Part shown: one piece after another, positions 17,601-28,185 of the stretch | Layout: every line of letters begins with the position of its first letter | Position numbering within the stretch: the stretch's first letter is position 1 | NCBI GenBank assembly: GCA_947471745.1 | Contig: CANJKZ010000010.1 | Location: 8,615,501 to 8,679,500, forward strand | Reading direction: 5' to 3' | DNA length: 64,000 nucleotides | From: Closterium sp. Naga37s-1 | Taxonomy: Eukaryota > Streptophyta > Zygnematophyceae > Desmidiales > Closteriaceae | The notes under the pieces: generated by a model | The model's input: only the letters and a program-made list of their open reading frames with translations | What the model was told of the DNA's origin: nothing | The model's database searches: none | Position numbers and translations under genes: made by a program

Positions 17601-20600
17601 TCAGCACCCCCAGGCGTAGCACCCCTAGGCTCAGCACCCCCAGGCTCAGCACCCCCAGTAGTAGCACCCCAAGGCTCAGCACCCCCAGGCTCAGCACCCC
17701 CAGTAGTAGCACCCTCAGGCTCAGCACCCCCAGGCGTAGCACCCACACGCTCAGCACCCCCAGAGTCAGCACCCCCAGGCTCAGCACCCTCAGCAGCACC
17801 AGAGTCACCAGTAACCTCGACAGGCTCGACTGCGTCTACCTGGGACACACCTGAAGGGGCAGGACCCTGAGGGGGGAGGGGGTCTACCGGGGGGGGACCT
17901 GGCACAAGGAAGAACGGTGGCGGGGGGAGGGACGGAGTGCGGTAGGGGAAGAGGCGGTAGTAGGGGACCGACTCGTCAAACGTGACGTCCTGGGAGGACA
18001 GAACACGGCGAGAGGTGGGGTGGTAGAACTGCCACCCTGGCGCGTCAGGGGGGAAGCCAAGGAAGACGCAAGGAGCAGCACGAGGGGACAGCTTGTCCGC
18101 AGACAAGTCGCGGACAAACGCCCGAGATCCCCAGACACGGAACGCAGACGCATCGCCAACCTTCCCCGTCCACAGCAAAGCTGGGGAGGTCTCCGGCATG
18201 GAGACCCTGGGGTGAAGGTTGATCTGATGCGCCGCGTACCGAACCGCAAACGGCCACAGAAAATGGGGGGCAGCCGCATGCATCATGGACGTACGGGCGA
18301 CGTCCATGACCATGCCAATGCGGCGCTCAGCAATCCCATTTTGCTGTGGAGAGTCCGGAAGCGTGAAGGTCTGGCGGATGCCTCGTGCACGACAGTAGGC
18401 TCGCAGAAGGCCAGAGGAGAACTCTCCACCTCTGTCAGAGTGCAGACGCAGAACAGGAAAGTCCGAGCCGAAGCTCTGCCTGAGCTGGAGACGAGCTGCG
18501 CGGATCCAGTCGATCAACACCTCAGTGACATCACCCTTGCTGCGCAATGGGAAGACTGTGGTGTAACGCGAGTAGTCGTCAACCACCAGCAGGAAGTAGC
18601 GCTCGTGACCCTGTCCACGGACGCGGGCCGGGCCCCACACGTCCATGTGAAGCGTCTGCAGCGGGGCCTCTGTCGGAGGAAACTGGGAGGAGTGAGGGGC
18701 AGCCCGCTGCCGCCCCTCGACACAGGGGACGCAGGTAGGGCCAGGCCCCGGAGGAAGGGGAGGGAGGGACCGGGGAAGACCAGAGACAAGGACACGGGAG
18801 GCCATGCCTCGGAGACGAAGCAGGGAGGGGTGACCAAGGCGGTGGTGCCAGAGGAGAGTCTCGTGAGACAGGAGGCGACACGAACAGGGGGCAGACTCAG
18901 GACCAGACCTGGACGCTGCAGCAAACACCTGACCCGACGCAGCTACCTGACCAGACGCAGTGACTGGAGGAGACGCAGTGGTCAGTGTGTACAGGCTCGA
19001 CCCCGGCCGACGTGTAAACGTGGCCAGGTGTCGGCCTGTCCGAGCGTCCGTGCAGTGGGTCACCCGCTGACTCGCAGGAGTGAACTGGTGAACCCCCGCA
19101 TCCTGTAGGTCAGCACCACTCACCAAGTTCGTAGAGAACGAGGGGAGGTAAAGACCAGACAGGGTGCCAGAGGGGGCCGCCGGACACGGGAGGACAGTGG
19201 AGAAGTGAGCAAGGACAGGACCCCCAGAGGGGTCTGCCAGAGAGACTGCAACTGGCCGGCCAAGCGGCGTGAGTGTGGTGCGGTCTCGAAAGAAGGAGCG
19301 AGAAGCCCCCGAGTCAAGGGTGAAGGTGTGGGAGGCCGAAGCCGACGCAGTACCTGAGAGAGCAGACTCACCAGCACCTGAGGGAGCAGACGCACTAGCA
19401 CCTAGAGCAGCAGCCTCGCTAGCACCTAGAGCAGCAGCCTCACCAGTACCTAGAGCAGCAGTCTCAATGCCCGGGTCGGGCGGAAAACACCGGTAACAGT
19501 CACCCTCATCACTAATAGTCACAGCATACATGGCAGCAAGAATAGCATCAAATTCAAGGTCAAAGACAGCTACACCCGCCCTAGACAGCTCGCCCCAGCG
19601 GGGGATCTCAGTGGCCTCAGGGAACTGGTGACGCCAAGCGTCCGTCAGGCGGCCAAAGCAGCGCTGGGTGGAGTGCGCACCCCCGCACTGCTCACCCGCG
19701 CGGTCGCCGGTGCGTAGGACGTAGGTGCACGGACCAGTACCCCCACCCCGCTGGCGTGCAGCGTACCACTCACGGAGCTGCTGAGGGAGGGGGATGTCAC
19801 GAGTGCGCTGCTGCTGCTGCTGCTGCTGGCGCTGACCACCACCGGAGCCGACCCTCTGCGCAGTGCCACCCCGACCAGCTCCACCTCCTTCGCCGCCGCC
19901 TCCTCCACCGCCGCCACCTCCACCACCTCCGCTCCCACCGCCACCGCCGCCGCCGCCGCCGCCTCCGCCTCCACGCCGCCACCGACACCTCCACCCCCGC
20001 CACCACTCCCACCACCACCCCCACCCCCTCCACTGCCTCCACCGCCACCTCCGCCACCCCCGCCAGCCCCTCCAGCACCCTTTCCCCCCTTGCCCTTGCC
20101 GGTGCGGCGTCTCCCGCTCGGGGCAGACGCAGCGCCGACCGACTCGAAACCAACGAGGTCGGCCGCAGCAGCAGAGGCAACAGAGGGCAAAAGGGGGGAG
20201 GGGGAACACCCCTCAAAGACGGGGGTGCGAGGGTCACCACGAGAGGCTCCTACAACGACTATGCTCTTCTCTGCTGCTAGGAGGGCCTTCTCGAGGAGGT
20301 CAACGGTGAGAGTGGTGGGGCAAACTGAGAGGAAGTGGTCCCTGACTACGCGAAGGGAGTCAGGGAGCCGGGTGACTATGTAGTAGAGGGTGATGTACAT
20401 GGGGGGGGGGTTCTTGGCGCAGAACTCAGCAGGAAGCGCAGCGCGGTAGCGAGTGTCACTAGTGCGGAGGTGCGTAATGAGGTCAGCGACTGTGGGAAAG
20501 GCAGCAAGGTCAGGGAAGAGGTACGGTAGCATGAGGCAGCTCAGTGCAGCAGTGGCAGGGGAGGAGTAGCGCGCAACTACAGCGTCGTACAAGGTCTGAG

Positions 20601-20889
20601 CACTCTTGTACTGGCTAAAGTGCGCACGCTCAGAGGTAGGCAGGTGGCGACGCACAGCAAGACGTGCAGCAGCATCGCGTGTGGCCCACTGTGAGCGAAC
20701 AGTGGCGTCGGCATCAGCAGCAGGGGCAGGAGAGGCACCAGAGGTGAGGTCAAAGAGGGAGAGACCGTCTACCCAGACGTCAAAGTCAATGGCCCGACCC
20801 TCAGCGTCAAAAGCGAGGACACTAGGGGTAGCCATGACAGCAGTAGACTAGCAGTGCGAACAGTAGGGTAAGGGCAGTGCAGTGACAGA

Positions 20890-21660
20890 GGCGCTGCTCT
20901 TACCGGACAGGGCGGCTCGGCGGCTCGGCGGCTTGGCAACTCGGCGGCTCGGGCGGCTCGGGCGGCTCGGCGGTACGGCGGCTCGGCAGCAACTGCGGCT
21001 CGGCGACTCGGCGGCTCGGGCGGCTCGGGCGGCTCGGCGGTACGGCGGCTCGGCAGCAACTGCAGCTTGGCGGCTCGGCGACCCGGCGGCTCGGGCGGCT
21101 CAGGTGGCGCGGCGGCTCGGGCGGCTCGGGTGGATCGGGCGGCTCGGCAGCAGCTCGGCGGCGCCGGCGGCTCGGTGGTGACGGCGGGGCCGCGTGGGGA
21201 CGGCGGCGGGGCCGGGTGGAGCGGCGGCGGGGCCGGGTGGAGCGGCGTCGGGGCCGGGTGGAGCGGTGTCGGGGCCAGTAGAGGCGGCGCCGGGGCCGGG
21301 AAGGGCAGCTCCGGGGCCGCAGGGGTAGGCGACGGCGCCAGCAGAGGCGGCGCCGAGGCAGGGAAGGGCGGCGCCGGGGCCGCAGGGGTAGGCGACGGGG
21401 CCGCTAGGGCGGCTAGGAGGGGGGGGTCGCGAGGGCGGCTTGAAGAGGCCGCGAGGGCGGCTAGAAAGGGCCGCGAGGGCGGCGTGAAAGGGCCGCGAGG
21501 GCGGCGCGACGCGACGGAGCCGCGAGGGCGGCGGATCGGGGCCGCGAGGGCGGCGCGACGCAGCGGCTAGGGCGGCGCGACGTGAAGGGGCCGCAAGGGC
21601 GACGCGACGGGGCCGCAAGCGCGACGCGACGGGGCCGCTAAGGCGGCGCGACAGGGTCGA
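20890..21660. repeat. GC-rich tandem repeats in inner Copia leader
   Basis: First a ggcggctcgg type repeat (20.89-21.16 kb), then ggggccgggtggagcggc units (21.2-21.3 kb) and ggccgcgagggcggc units (21.4-21.65 kb). Open frames here are low-complexity shadows. Confidence 0.85.
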
Positions 21661-21763
21661 GAGAGGGGAGCGCGACTCGGGCAGTGTAGAGCGCGCTCCG
21701 GGCAGGAAAAAAAAGGTGGTGGGCCCTAGGAACAGTTCCCACAGGGGAACCTGCTCGATACCA

Positions 21764-21888
21764 TGAGAAACTGAACGAGAATGAATTGACTAAGGGAAAG
21801 TTGGGTACAAATGCAAACCCTAGACAACTGTACCCTATATGTGCTACCCCACTATAGCCTACAGTAGCTATGTCATATAAATCTGACA
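21764..21888 (-). repeat. inner Copia 5' LTR (right)
   Basis: 125 bp, partner of 14547-14671, followed by gtaat at 21889-21893. The adjacent 21750-21763 reads tggtatcgagcagg on the minus strand, an initiator-tRNA-Met-type primer site. Confidence 0.93.
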
Positions 21889-24524
21889 GTAATATACAAC
21901 TACACAATCACCTTCATCGACGCCGCCACCCGTTACGTCTGGCATCTAAACCTACCCAGCCGCGACATGGTCCTCGAAGCATTCGCTGCTTGGCTACCAG
22001 TAGCAGAAAGAGAGTCGGGCGTAAAGCTGAAAAGCTTCCAGTCTGACGGAGGAGGAGAATACACCTCTCAGCGATTCAAGCAGTACCTGGCGGAAAGGGG
22101 AATCAAGCAGCTCCTCTCTCTTCCCTACGCCCATCAGCAGCAAGGTGTAGCAGAAAGAATGAACAGGACTCTGCAGAACAGCATGCGCAAACTGTTGCGT
22201 GGCATGCGGCTACCCAACCACCAGTGGCCTGACGCGATGGACCACGCTGTCATGCTGCACAACTTGCTCTCATCTTCATCACTACCGAACAATGCATCAC
22301 CGCATCTGCTGTGGACAGGAAAACAGGGCAGCACAAAAATGTTACGAGTGTTCGGATGCATGGTACAGTACCGACCCCCAGCAGCACGAGCGGGCCGATT
22401 TTCACAACGCGCACAGTGGGGACTACACCTCGGCATCGAAAAGAACTACAACGCGTGGAAAATCTTTGACGTCCACTCCAAGGAAACAGTAGCAGCACGC
22501 GACGTCATTTTCTACGAACGACTCACGCTCCAGACATACCTTGCCAACCTGCAAGAGGACCAAGATCCCACAGGTGGTTTTCGTGGTGACCGAGCCTTCG
22601 CCTCGGCAGCAGACGAAGCTGACTGGGACGAGCAGAATGTGGCCAACGCATCAGAAGAAGCTGGACCCCTTCCGTTCTGCTCCGTCGACGTCTCCATGGA
22701 CGAAGATAACCCTCGCGAAAGTGTCAACGCCGAAACCTTCTACTACTTCGCCGACAACGGTTACGTAACACCTGCGACAGTCAACACCAACGAAGCAGAA
22801 CGAGTAGAACCGAATTTCATACCTGATCCAGAAGCGGGAGATGAAGCAGCTTATCCCGAGGATGCAACTCTTCCTCGCTACTCACAGACTGGACTGCAGA
22901 TTCTCGGACTCGTCACCGCAGTCCACGGCAACACTCTTCCTAAGGAGCCTGCGACGGTTCAGCAGGCTCTGGGGGGGGAACACAGGGAAAAATGGCGTGA
23001 AGCCATGGACAGAGAGTTAAAGGCGCTGGAGGAACGGAACACCTGGAAAGTTGTCCCCATCAGCGTGGCAAGGAACAAGACCATTCTCACCGGGAAATGG
23101 GTCTTCCGCGTTAAAACAAAAGCAGACGGCACAATTGAGAAGTTCAAAGCACGCTGGGTTGTGCGTGGATTCGATCAGGAGCACGGACGGGACTTCACCG
23201 AGACATTCGCCCCGGTTAGCCGACATACCTCACTTCGAATCCTCCTCGCAATCGCCGCCATGAAGAAAAGGAAGCTACGGCAAATCGATGTCGCCAACGC
23301 GTTCCTCTACGCACCTGTCGACGTGGAAATCTTCGTCGAGCTCCCACACGGTACCAACGGGGAACCTAACCAAGTCTGTCAACTGCTGAAATCACTTTAC
23401 GGGATCAAGCAAGCTCCGCGGCTATGGCAACAGTACCTACACGCTCGCCTCATTCGCATCGGATTCCGCCAACTACCTCACGACCAAGGAATGTACCGAC
23501 TCACTAAAGACACCGACTACATTCTGCTGATCGTCTACGTAGACGACCTACTCTACATCGGCTCCACTGACGACATCACCACCTGGTTCGAAGGGGAGCT
23601 ACAGAGGGACCTCACACTCACGGTCTCCTCTACCGTCACACAGTACCTCGGCTTGAACATTCGGGAAGAAGAAGGCGCGATCTACCTCAACGCCGCTAAG
23701 TACGCCGACACCATCGCCAAACGCTTCGCGCTCACACCTACCACCATCTCTACGCCCTACCGCTACGCGACAGGAAACCACAAGGAAGGATCCTCTCTAC
23801 TCAAATCCGCCGGGATACGCGACTACCAGAGAAAGCTAGGATGCCTTCTCTTCGCAGCTGTCACCTGCCGCCCCGACCTCTCATACTCCGCAAGCCAGCT
23901 CGCCACCTACCTCAAGAAGCCTGAAGCAGAACACCTGGCGGAGCTCGACCGCACTCTCCACTACTTCGTCAGTACCTCAACGATCGGCCTAACTTACTAC
24001 AAGAACACAACTACACCGACTAAATTAATCGGCTACGTCGACGCTGATCACGCTGGCGACTCCGACAACAGGCGCTCCCGCACCGACTACATCTAGCGCC
24101 TCGAACCTATCGGACCGATCTCCTGGCAATCGAGCAAGCAGGAATTAATTGCTCTCTCGTCAGCTGAAGCAGAATATATTGCACTCTGCTCAGCCACCAA
24201 GGAAGGACTCTATCTTCGCGAGCTGCTGGAAGAAGCGAAGTTAGCCGAGTTACCCAACTTCACTCTGTTCTGCGACAACCAATCTGCAATTCGCATCGCC
24301 AACAAAAATGGATTCGTGAACAGAACGAAGCATATCGCTCTGCGATATTTCTTCGTGAAAGACGAGATTGAGAAGGGGAGACTTGAACTATCCTACTGTC
24401 CCACGTCCGAGATGGCAGCTGACTACTTGACCAAGAAGCTCGGAAAACAAAAGTTCGAGTACTGCATGCTGCTGACTGGACAAAGCCACGTCACCAGCAG
24501 CGACACTCCAGAAGCGAAGGGGAG

Positions 24525-24961
24525 TGTTGGGAACAAACAATCTTAAGCGCCTCTGTCGTGTCGAAACACCAAGGCACAAGCGAAGCAGAGCATATCGAGG
24601 CACCAGCGAGTCAACCCTCGGAGGTTGAAGTAACCGCTGGAGGTTACGCGAAAGTCAAAGGTCAGCGACCTTTGACTTGACAAATGCAGCGCGACAGCAA
24701 GGACACACAACTGACTCGACATTGAGCAGTTGCCCGAGTCGCACTGTATCGAACCGCAACAGTAAAACAGTTTAATTATATCTCTTCGTATTTTTTGTAC
24801 TCTTATATAAACCTTTGTACTTGCTTGTTTTAATTAACTTACTTTGCCCTCACATACCAGCGCAAGGTGGTTCAAGGACTTCATTTAAACGCTTCCGCTA
24901 CTACATCGCTCTACCCAGAGTTTAACCCTACCAAAGATCCTAAGGGGCACTCAGCCCAACA
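24525..24961 (+). repeat. outer Copia 3' LTR
   Basis: 437 bp, partner of 11453-11889. The polypurine tract gaagcgaaggggag lies at 24511-24524 directly upstream; target duplication agatg follows at 24962-24966. Confidence 0.95.
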
Positions 24962-24966
24962 AGATG

Positions 24967-25133
24967 TAGCAAGGTCGGCGAGGCAATGAGCGGTTGGTCT
25001 TGCAGCAGCAACTGCAACCGGCTGAAGTTAAACACCAGCACCAACTGGAAGTGGCTGAATGGCAGAAGCAGGATCATACAGACATTCAACCACTTTTAGG
25101 GATTTGTCTCAGGATCATATGCTCTATCTGCTA
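24967..25133 (+). pseudogene. 3' remnant of paralogue B
   Basis: Directly after the target duplication the sequence resumes Gln-rich coding character (LVLQQQLQPAEVKHQHQLEV) in the frame that paralogue B used before the insertion, ending at a stop near 25131. It belongs to B, not to the retroelement. Confidence 0.6.
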
Positions 25134-25701
25134 GGCGTCTCTTATTTAGAGCATCTAGTTGCAGGAGCAAGGCTTCTTCTCAGACTCTTGGCAGTCCTTT
25201 CGCTCTCACGACCATGACTATCCTGGCATACCTGTTTCCGTGGGTGCATGCGCTTTCATGGCTGCATACGCCTCCATGGGTGCTGTGAATTGTATGGGAT
25301 AAATTGCTGGACTGGAAATTTTCATCCTGGAAGGATCAGATTTCCATGTAACATCATGACACTGAAATGTTACATCATGGCTGACTGTCCTCAGGTTCCG
25401 TAATGGCGTGTTGCTACTCATCTTGACACATCTGATGTGTGGGGTTGCACAATGTGCACTGTAATTTTGAGGGGAAACCTGCATGGAAAGTTCTGTACCT
25501 GCTTGCAATCTACATCAGTTGGAAGCTTCCCTAATAGAGCACTGGAGTAAGATAGTGTTCTTTCAGGGAGCAAAATTATGTATAACCTCTCCTACTTCAA
25601 ATACAACGCTTAATGGGGTGAAAGCGAGGCTCTGTATAACCGCATAGTATAACCGAGCGAGGCTCTGTATAGGCGCTCAAAGTTATCCAAGCAAGGCTCT
25701 G
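25134..25701. other. intergenic, gtataac-rich
   Basis: No gene recognised. The stretch 25579-25710 repeats (c)gaggctctgtataacc several times, which provided the target sequence for the foldback element next to it. Confidence 0.5.
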
Positions 25702-25710
25702 TATAACCTC

Positions 25711-27009
25711 GGGTAAGTAGCTTTCGCAGGGGTAGCGACCCTGCGCTTTCAAGGGGACTGCAGTGCTATATGCGGGCACTTTCCGCCACTCCGCCACTCC
25801 GACAGGAACATTATGGCAACAACACAGAACTCGGTCCCACATTCACCCACGTGTCACAATTTTCGCAAGCTAAGGGAAAACATATCCCTTTACCTGACCG
25901 AAAAAAAACTAAAACCCAATCGGGAAGGGATGCGTCTCGGGGAGGCATCAACCCTAAAAAAAATGTGGGTTCCCGTGTTTAGGGTTGATCCCTCCCAGGC
26001 TCTACGATATCAGGAATTTTTCCCTGAAATTCCTGATTTTCAGCCTAGTTTTGTGTACCTACACTGAATTTTCAGTGTTGAGATTTTTGTGACACTGATT
26101 TTTTCAGCCTTTACTTCATAGCTAACACTGATGTTTCAGACTTTTATCGAAGTGTACACTGAATGCACATTCCGAATCCTTCCCGTAAAACACCCGAGAC
26201 AATAAGTCAACCAACATTTCCACAATTTAAAAACCACTTCTGTAAACAATACTGATTGTTGACTCCATGAACTGGCTTAGTGGTTAGCGAAGCGGATACC
26301 GAATGGTAAGGTTTCTGGTACGAATCCCTCTACTACCATGTCGAAAGGCTACTCTAGAACAACTGCATGATGTGATTGAAAATTCAGGCTTTTGTTTTCC
26401 GGAACCCTGAAAATTCAGGCTTTTTCTTTTAGGAACCCTGAAAATTCAGGCTTTTTTTCACAGGGACCCTGATGCATCAACGTCCCTAAAAGTGAATCTG
26501 AGGGCCTGATCCCTCCCGAAAATGAGTCCAGGTTCCCTATGGGTTTTATTTTTTTTGCCGTGCGTTTTTTAACTTTCCAAATTTGTGACACGTGGGTGAA
26601 TGTGGGGAATATATTGCACTGCCTGCGTAAGCAGGCAGTGCAATCGAGTCAGCAAGCTGACCGCGGGCAAGAAAAAAACTAAATTCCATCCAGATGGCAT
26701 GCCATCCGAGGGAGCCTCAACCCTAAAATTTTAGGGTTGAGGCTCCCGAATGGCATGCAGTCCGTATGGGGTTTATTTGTTTTGCCCGCGGTCAGCTTGC
26801 TGACTCAGTCGGTAGCGCTCGGTAGCGCTAGCGAGCGCTACCGGGCGCTACCGGCGTCAGAAAGTGAAATTTATTGGGGAAGAGTTCTGTGTTGTTTCTA
26901 TAATTCCCCTGTCTGAGGCACGGGGGGGCGGAAAGTGCCCCCTGCTGGCACTGTAGCTCCCTAGAAAGCGCGGGGTCCCTAGTAGTGCCCCCGCGAAAGC
27001 TACTTACCC
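25711..27009. mobile_element. Mutator-like foldback (MULE-MITE), 9-bp TSD
   Basis: The ends are GGGTAAGTAGCTTTCGC on the left and its inverse, gcgaaagctacttaccc, on the right; inverted arms extend about 250 bp (left 25711-25960). Flanks are the perfect 9-bp direct repeat tataacctc at 25702-25710 and 27010-27018, the length made by Mutator-superfamily transposases. The arms are diverged (roughly 75-80% by eye), so the insertion is not recent. No transposase is encoded. The left arm also holds a second CCCTAAA/TTTAGGG foldback (about 25945-25996). The right arm is interrupted by a nested element at 26610-26874. Confidence 0.8.
26610..26874. mobile_element. nested foldback element with 7-bp TSD
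   Basis: 265 bp bounded by direct repeats tggggaa (26603-26609, 26875-26881). Removing it restores the symmetry of the two arms of the surrounding foldback. Inside are three hairpins: gcactgcctgc with its inverse around a 4-nt loop (26617-26642), a 161-bp near-complete palindrome (26646-26806) with 25-bp ends gagtcagcaagctgaccgcg and a ccctaaaattttaggg centre, and a gcgctacc/ggtagcgc hairpin (26811-26853). Confidence 0.75.
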
Positions 27010-27018
27010 TATAACCTC

Positions 27019-28185
27019 TCCTACATACCCAGAAACATATTCGAGCGCTCCCTGCCACTTCGAACACTCCACATGGCAAAAGCTTGGACCACTAGTACTC
27101 GTGGCACGTGTGGCACGCGACTATGACTGACAGCATAGTCCCACCCATAGGTGGGAGCTTTACATTTTTTCTTTACACGTGGCTCCGTCGCGATGCGGCC
27201 TTTTACCCCTCGCCACCATGAACGCTAAGCCGTCTCTGCTTAGCGCGATAGCCGGCACCGCATGCAGCTCCGGAAATGCGACAACCGCATACATCGTCTT
27301 GTTTGGACTTCCATGGGTCGGAGTGGACAGCAACCGCGTAGGGATGCCGGCAATGATGCCTCTCACACCAGCTCGAACAGATGGCCGCCCTAAATCTCTT
27401 AGAACCGAACTCCCCAAGGATGCACCTGACTACAGCAGACTTATGGACGGTCTCTAGAAGCTCTCAGCTGCACGATCACCACCATCACTTACTCCAATCT
27501 GCCACTTGTCACGTGATTTTTCACTTTTTGACGGCGATCCCGAATATCTGCTTCAGGTCGCTACAAACTGCCTCTGTAACGCCTGTGGGGCTTACACGTA
27601 AGGGTATGAGAGCATCCGCTGCGCCTCAAATACAACCCTCGTTTTGACCCAGTGGGTAGCGAGGTGTTACAACCTCCGCCAGTAGGTTTTCTCGAAACCG
27701 CCTCAACTTCGTCACAGATCAGCAGAGTCGCGGATTCAGATTCTCTCGTCGGATCTGGCTGGCGGCATCACTTGATCCTCACCATCCATCCGAAACACAA
27801 GCTCCTCATCCGTTCACATGCGAAGCCCTACGGGACCACTCGCCAGCTCATCCAGGGTCTCAGTGTTTTCCTGCGCATGCCAGCTGCGTCTGGTTGCAAG
27901 AGTTCTAAGGCGGTAGACTGCTGAAATCCTGCAAGAGCAATCATTAGGGATGGCCCCACCCAGGTGTGGTCCTTCTGAACCACAAGGCTGTTATCACTTT
28001 CCCTCGCACCAAGCTGCCACGCCAGTGTTCTGGAAACCGCGAAGGATCGGCCAGCTGCTAGCAGGGATGAGAGTTCTTATCAATCCAAAAGTTCCCCACT
28101 TCAAGCAGTATTTACTACCGCATTTCTGCACGTTCACGAACTAGAAGCCAGCAGCAACAGCAGCATTACCACCGCTTCTCGTGAA
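27019..28185. other. intergenic before zinc-finger gene C
   Basis: No recognisable gene. Short open frames on both strands lack family signatures. The last few hundred bases are the likely promoter and leader of gene C. Confidence 0.45.

Larger units (their letters stand above)
14547..21888 (-). mobile_element. inner Copia LTR retrotransposon (fossil), opposite strand
   Basis: 7.3 kb, inserted into the integrase-coding part of the outer element in reverse orientation. Short 125-bp LTRs (TGAGAAAC...TCTGACA), perfect gtaat target duplication. On the minus strand: a GC-rich leader with minisatellite (20.85-21.76 kb), gag-like region about 19.8-20.8 kb with long Gly runs, then protease, integrase (pre-integrase motif region near 18.8 kb), a long Gly/Ala/Pro linker rich in GAEPGGA pentads near 17.5-17.8 kb, reverse transcriptase with YVDDL and RNase H ending near 14.9 kb. 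The LTRs differ at about one of 125 positions, so it is very young and younger than its host. It is close to whole, with only a few breaks. Confidence 0.95.
11453..24961 (+). mobile_element. outer Copia LTR retrotransposon (fossil), nested host
   Basis: A Ty1/copia element with 437-bp LTRs (TGTTGG...CCAACA), a 5-bp target duplication, a tRNA-iMet-type primer site right after the left LTR and a purine-rich tract right before the right LTR. Parts in order: gag-like region with a zinc knuckle (CHLCKTSGHPRTHC) about 11.9-13.3 kb, protease/pre-integrase and integrase start about 13.4-14.5 kb, then, after an inserted second element, the rest of integrase, reverse transcriptase (YVDDL) and RNase H about 21.9-24.5 kb. 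Without the insert it is about 6.2 kb. The two LTRs differ at about two of 437 positions, so the insertion is young. The order of domains is Copia. It is broken: the nested insertion plus a few other breaks. Confidence 0.95.

Noticed and set aside
26271-26340. tRNA-like stretch with A-box-like tggcttagtgg and B-box-like ggtacgaatcc
   Set aside because: The acceptor stem and arms do not pair well; at best a decayed tRNA-derived fragment inside the foldback element.
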